This document shows, piece after piece, positions 63,101 through 64,000 of a stretch of 64,000 nucleotides of DNA. A program made the position numbers and the translations under genes. This DNA is from Haliotis asinina (taxonomy: Eukaryota > Mollusca > Gastropoda > Lepetellida > Haliotidae). The first letter of the stretch is position 1; each line of letters opens with the position of its first letter. The stretch spans positions 8,105,501-8,169,500 of the forward strand of contig NC_090287.1 of assembly GCF_037392515.1 (NCBI RefSeq), read 5' to 3'. A model generated the notes under the pieces. The model did not search any database. It worked only from the letters and a program-made list of their open reading frames with translations, and had not been told where the DNA came from.

Positions 63101-64000
63101 CCATTCTTTGATGGATGAGAAAATAAGAAAATAGTAATAAAATCTTTTGATGACATGCAGTCAACTAAGACAGCGAGTCTAACCACTAAATTACTTTCAT
63201 TGAAAGCATAGATGACTGAGGCACAATTACGCATTCAGATTTAAAACAAAGTTAAAAATATCATGGACTGCACACATTGTTTCCATATCAAACCCACATC
63301 ACAAGCAAAAGCTTTAACCCGCAGTCTATTCACACCATATTTATCAGCCACTTCACAATGCCATACAACGCTATACAACACTGACCTGTTGACTCAGCAT
63401 TTTCCTTCAGTATAGCCTTGAGTTTCTTCAACAGATGAAGGTCTCTGGCCCTCTTGCTGCTCTTGTCACTGCAATGTCACCCAACACCACGAAAATCATT
63501 ATTAATGCAACTGACTCGGTGACACTGTTACTTTACCCACTGAGTGTAGGGTGTTGGTCCTGTTGTAATCCATACATAACACTAAGGGAAGCCTTAAATG
63601 AATATAAAAAACTGGGTTTTTCATGTCAAAGTTTGAGCCTGTCAGCCAATCACCCTTCTAAATATTCTATACCAGTGGACAAAATATTCAGAACACATGG
63701 ATTCACTCAGGATTCAAACTAAGCACTCTTGGAGAAAATGTTGATTAACTGGTCAGTGAAAAACAAGTGACCTCTACAATGTCATCTGACTAGTCAAAAC
63801 ATCCACACATACATCATTCTGAAAAAGCAGTCCCTTCACACAGAGGTGTCAGTTCAAACTAAAAGGTCAGGTCTGTAATGGCCCACCTGAGAGCCAGATG
63901 GAAAGGGACTTCAAGGGTCTTCACAAAGCCTTCAGGGTCAACAAGTGCACACTGGAAGGCCCGCGACTTCACTCCACGACTTGTGACGTTGTTCAATCCC
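39014..64000 (-). CDS. RAB3GAP2: Rab3 GTPase-activating protein non-catalytic subunit, C-terminal two-thirds (5' end off window)
   Basis: With RAB3GAP1 it forms the Rab3GAP complex, which acts on Rab3 in exocytosis and as exchange factor for Rab18. Exons in coding order: (edge)64000-63887, 63468-63386, 63026-62962, 62372-62282, 62119-61971, 61484-61241, 55396-55299, 55057-54961, 54677-54517, 54190-53953, 53544-53371, 52720-52614, 51958-51892, 51496-51426, 47573-47538, 47341-47267, 43710-43498, 42742-42653, 41246-41031, 40049-39891, 39181-39014. All phases agree, giving about 904 residues before TAG at 39016-39014 (human total about 1393). Diagnostic stretches: [42 protein letters not shown] motif, AGQRVAHFL, and an acidic end after TWLKQLDPDEL. 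The N-terminal beta-propeller region lies beyond the window. Two DIRS copies sit in introns. Confidence 0.92.
40619..40790 (-). mobile_element. tRNA-derived SINE copy, diverged
   Basis: Same family as 783-930: GGGGCAGTGGGGTAGCCAAG at the head (minus strand), a decayed B box (GGGTTCCATTCCCC) and the AATATTACTAAAAGCGGC tail ending in a CTCACTC run. Confidence 0.65.
41890..42235. repeat. 58-bp minisatellite, six units, in RAB3GAP2 intron
   Basis: Unit: GATCAGGGACCAGACAGTTG, TTAAATCTCTACTAATGTGG, AAACCTGGCAGAAGACTG. Alternating units read TTAAATCTCT and TCAAATCACT, so the first four units form a 116-bp higher-order pair. Confidence 0.9.
43225..43463 (+). mobile_element. Second short interspersed family, copy in opposite orientation in RAB3GAP2 intron
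   Basis: Reads in the unit's own sense: GTGAAGGTCCAGGGTAGCAT, CTTCAGCAACCCATGCTTGC, GGTGGTCAGGCTCATTGACT, GATCACTGGACTGTCTGGTC, CATATAGCTGGAACATTGCT and a CTCACTCACTCC end. It lies about 35 bp from the donor of exon 43710-43498. Confidence 0.65.
43983..44080 (-). mobile_element. tRNA-derived SINE, 3' part only
   Basis: Only the tail half of the tRNA-derived family is present (GCTGCTTTTAGCAATAATCC read on the plus strand, then ATCACAGTGGGGGACATC). The tRNA-like head is missing, consistent with 5' truncation on insertion. Confidence 0.55.
46148..46177. repeat. Poly(A) tract in RAB3GAP2 intron
   Basis: A run of more than 20 adenines within CAGATCCAC(A)n GATTTTG. No retro-copied gene is recognisable upstream. 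Confidence 0.8.
47538..47573 (-). CDS. RAB3GAP2: RAB3GAP2 36-nt microexon
   Basis: Twelve codons ([12 protein letters not shown]) between a TTCACAG acceptor and a GTAAGC donor, phase 0 on both sides. The next exon begins DVGMSDT, so the joined sequence is the most conserved string of the C-terminal region. The upstream intron (47574-51425) holds DIRS copy B. Confidence 0.92.
48790..49490 (-). pseudogene. Tyrosine recombinase of DIRS copy B, frameshifted
   Basis: Reads [12 protein letters not shown], then [20 protein letters not shown], then [17 protein letters not shown], then GCFW. The H-x-x-R box is intact (HEVR), but the first catalytic Arg is Lys (AAKISEIH). The Tyr box is reached only after a +1 shift near 48855 ([15 protein letters not shown]). 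It is clearly related to the recombinase of copy A, which has lost a different residue. Confidence 0.8.
49630..50747 (-). pseudogene. Gag-like region of DIRS copy B
   Basis: ATG at 50747 opens [20 protein letters not shown]. The region ends near 49640 with a Cys pair ([11 protein letters not shown]). Frame interruptions occur throughout. The same region exists in copy C (about 58900-60200) in more decayed form. Confidence 0.55.
52405..52485. repeat. (CACACT)n / (CACTCATACT)n simple repeat in RAB3GAP2 intron
   Basis: Runs of CTCACACCCACACTCACACT and CATTCGCACTCATACTC lie between the RAB3GAP2 exon at 52614-52720 and the exon at 51892-51958. Confidence 0.85.
52500..52580 (-). repeat. Degenerate duplicate of the end of RAB3GAP2 exon 52720-52614
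   Basis: The minus strand reads [19 protein letters not shown] then a GT donor, against [19 protein letters not shown] plus donor at the real exon. Period about 108 bp. The duplicate lacks an acceptor and the exon's first half. Confidence 0.75.
52614..52720 (-). CDS. RAB3GAP2: RAB3GAP2 exon with QFPHSLE-like and QWNKDPE motifs
   Basis: Encodes [16 protein letters not shown] then [14 protein letters not shown]. It starts with two bases of a split Asp codon after TTTCTCAG (52721), completing the G left by exon 53544-53371. An open frame continues upstream past 52720, but that extension runs into an inverted-repeat element and is intronic. About 100 bases downstream, 52500-52580 carries a degenerate copy of the exon's last part plus donor. 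Confidence 0.88.
52760..53240. mobile_element. MITE-like inverted-repeat element in RAB3GAP2 intron
   Basis: The left arm (52762-52850: CCAGGGTATACGTTCCGATA, then AGTCTCCAGTATACC, TGCATCTA, TTATTACCTCC) is the near-perfect reverse complement of the right arm (53155-53238). About 300 bp of unrelated sequence lies between. No transposase is encoded. It sits about 45 bp upstream (in transcript sense) of the acceptor of exon 52720-52614. Confidence 0.75.
56580..56895 (-). pseudogene. Truncated tyrosine recombinase of DIRS copy C
   Basis: Corresponds to the last third of copy B's recombinase (48790-49060), with similar wording of the Tyr-box region and flanks. It stops abruptly near 56895, where unrelated sequence begins. 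The arginine-bearing core is missing. Confidence 0.65.
56896..57570. other. Unrelated insert inside DIRS copy C
   Basis: It starts with repeated TTTTTGCG words (TTTTTGCATC, TTTTTGCGAG, TTTTTGCGTC, TTTTTGCGAC) and ends before the RNase H remnant. It shows no similarity to copies A or B and no long credible ORF. It may be a second mobile element or a recombination junction. Confidence 0.4.
57575..58680 (-). pseudogene. RT/RNase H remnant of DIRS copy C
   Basis: Near 58660-58560 the minus strand reads [20 protein letters not shown], the RT palm region next to motif B. Further on, 57770-57680 gives [18 protein letters not shown] and [18 protein letters not shown], the end of RNase H, then IDLFVTRFN. 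Stops and frameshifts separate these pieces, and no complete catalytic box is visible. Confidence 0.75.
61489..61655 (-). mobile_element. tRNA-derived SINE copy
   Basis: Minus strand: GGGGTAACCTAGGGATTAAG head, B-box-like GGGTTCGATACCC and the GCTGGAATATTGCTAAAAGT tail. It is inserted directly beside RAB3GAP2 exon 61484-61241 (acceptor at 61485), so the SINE tail lies within a few bases of the splice acceptor. Confidence 0.65.

Overview
The window is eukaryotic nuclear DNA with intron-rich genes, canonical GT-AG introns and dense interspersed repeats. Two short repeat families share a tail (GAGTGAGT..., then agcaatattccagc) that I associate from memory with abalone (Haliotis, Vetigastropoda) genomes. 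Organism: a marine gastropod, probably Haliotis. This is inference, since no database was searched.

Three protein-coding genes account for the conserved signal. (1) Minus strand, 10853 down to the left edge: a GPR137-family seven-transmembrane lysosomal protein, six firm exons plus two tentative tail exons. (2) Plus strand, 11245-34780: complete mitochondrial isoleucyl-tRNA synthetase (IARS2), 23 exons and 991 codons plus stop, with every exon junction in phase. (3) Minus strand, from the right edge down to the stop at 39014: the C-terminal ~904 residues of RAB3GAP2, the non-catalytic Rab3GAP subunit, in 21 exons that are also all in phase.

Layout: GPR137 and IARS2 are head-to-head with 391 bp between start codons, a likely shared bidirectional promoter. 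IARS2 and RAB3GAP2 are tail-to-tail across 4.2 kb. From memory, human IARS2 and RAB3GAP2 on 1q41 are also adjacent and convergent, so this looks like deeply conserved microsynteny.

Nearly all remaining structure is repetitive and lies in introns or in the tail-to-tail interval. It includes three degenerate DIRS-type tyrosine-recombinase retrotransposons: one in IARS2 intron 21 and two in RAB3GAP2 introns. They have inverted terminal repeats and an internal complementary region. There are also inverted-repeat (MITE-like) elements, three short SINE-like families, and at least seven tandem arrays with periods of 36, 43, 50, 58, about 58/28, about 120 and about 190 bp. No rRNA, CRISPR array or convincing tRNA gene was seen. 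I found no new multi-gene system. The most interesting points are the gene arrangement, the DIRS copies that have lost different catalytic parts, and a splice-donor-like minisatellite inside IARS2.
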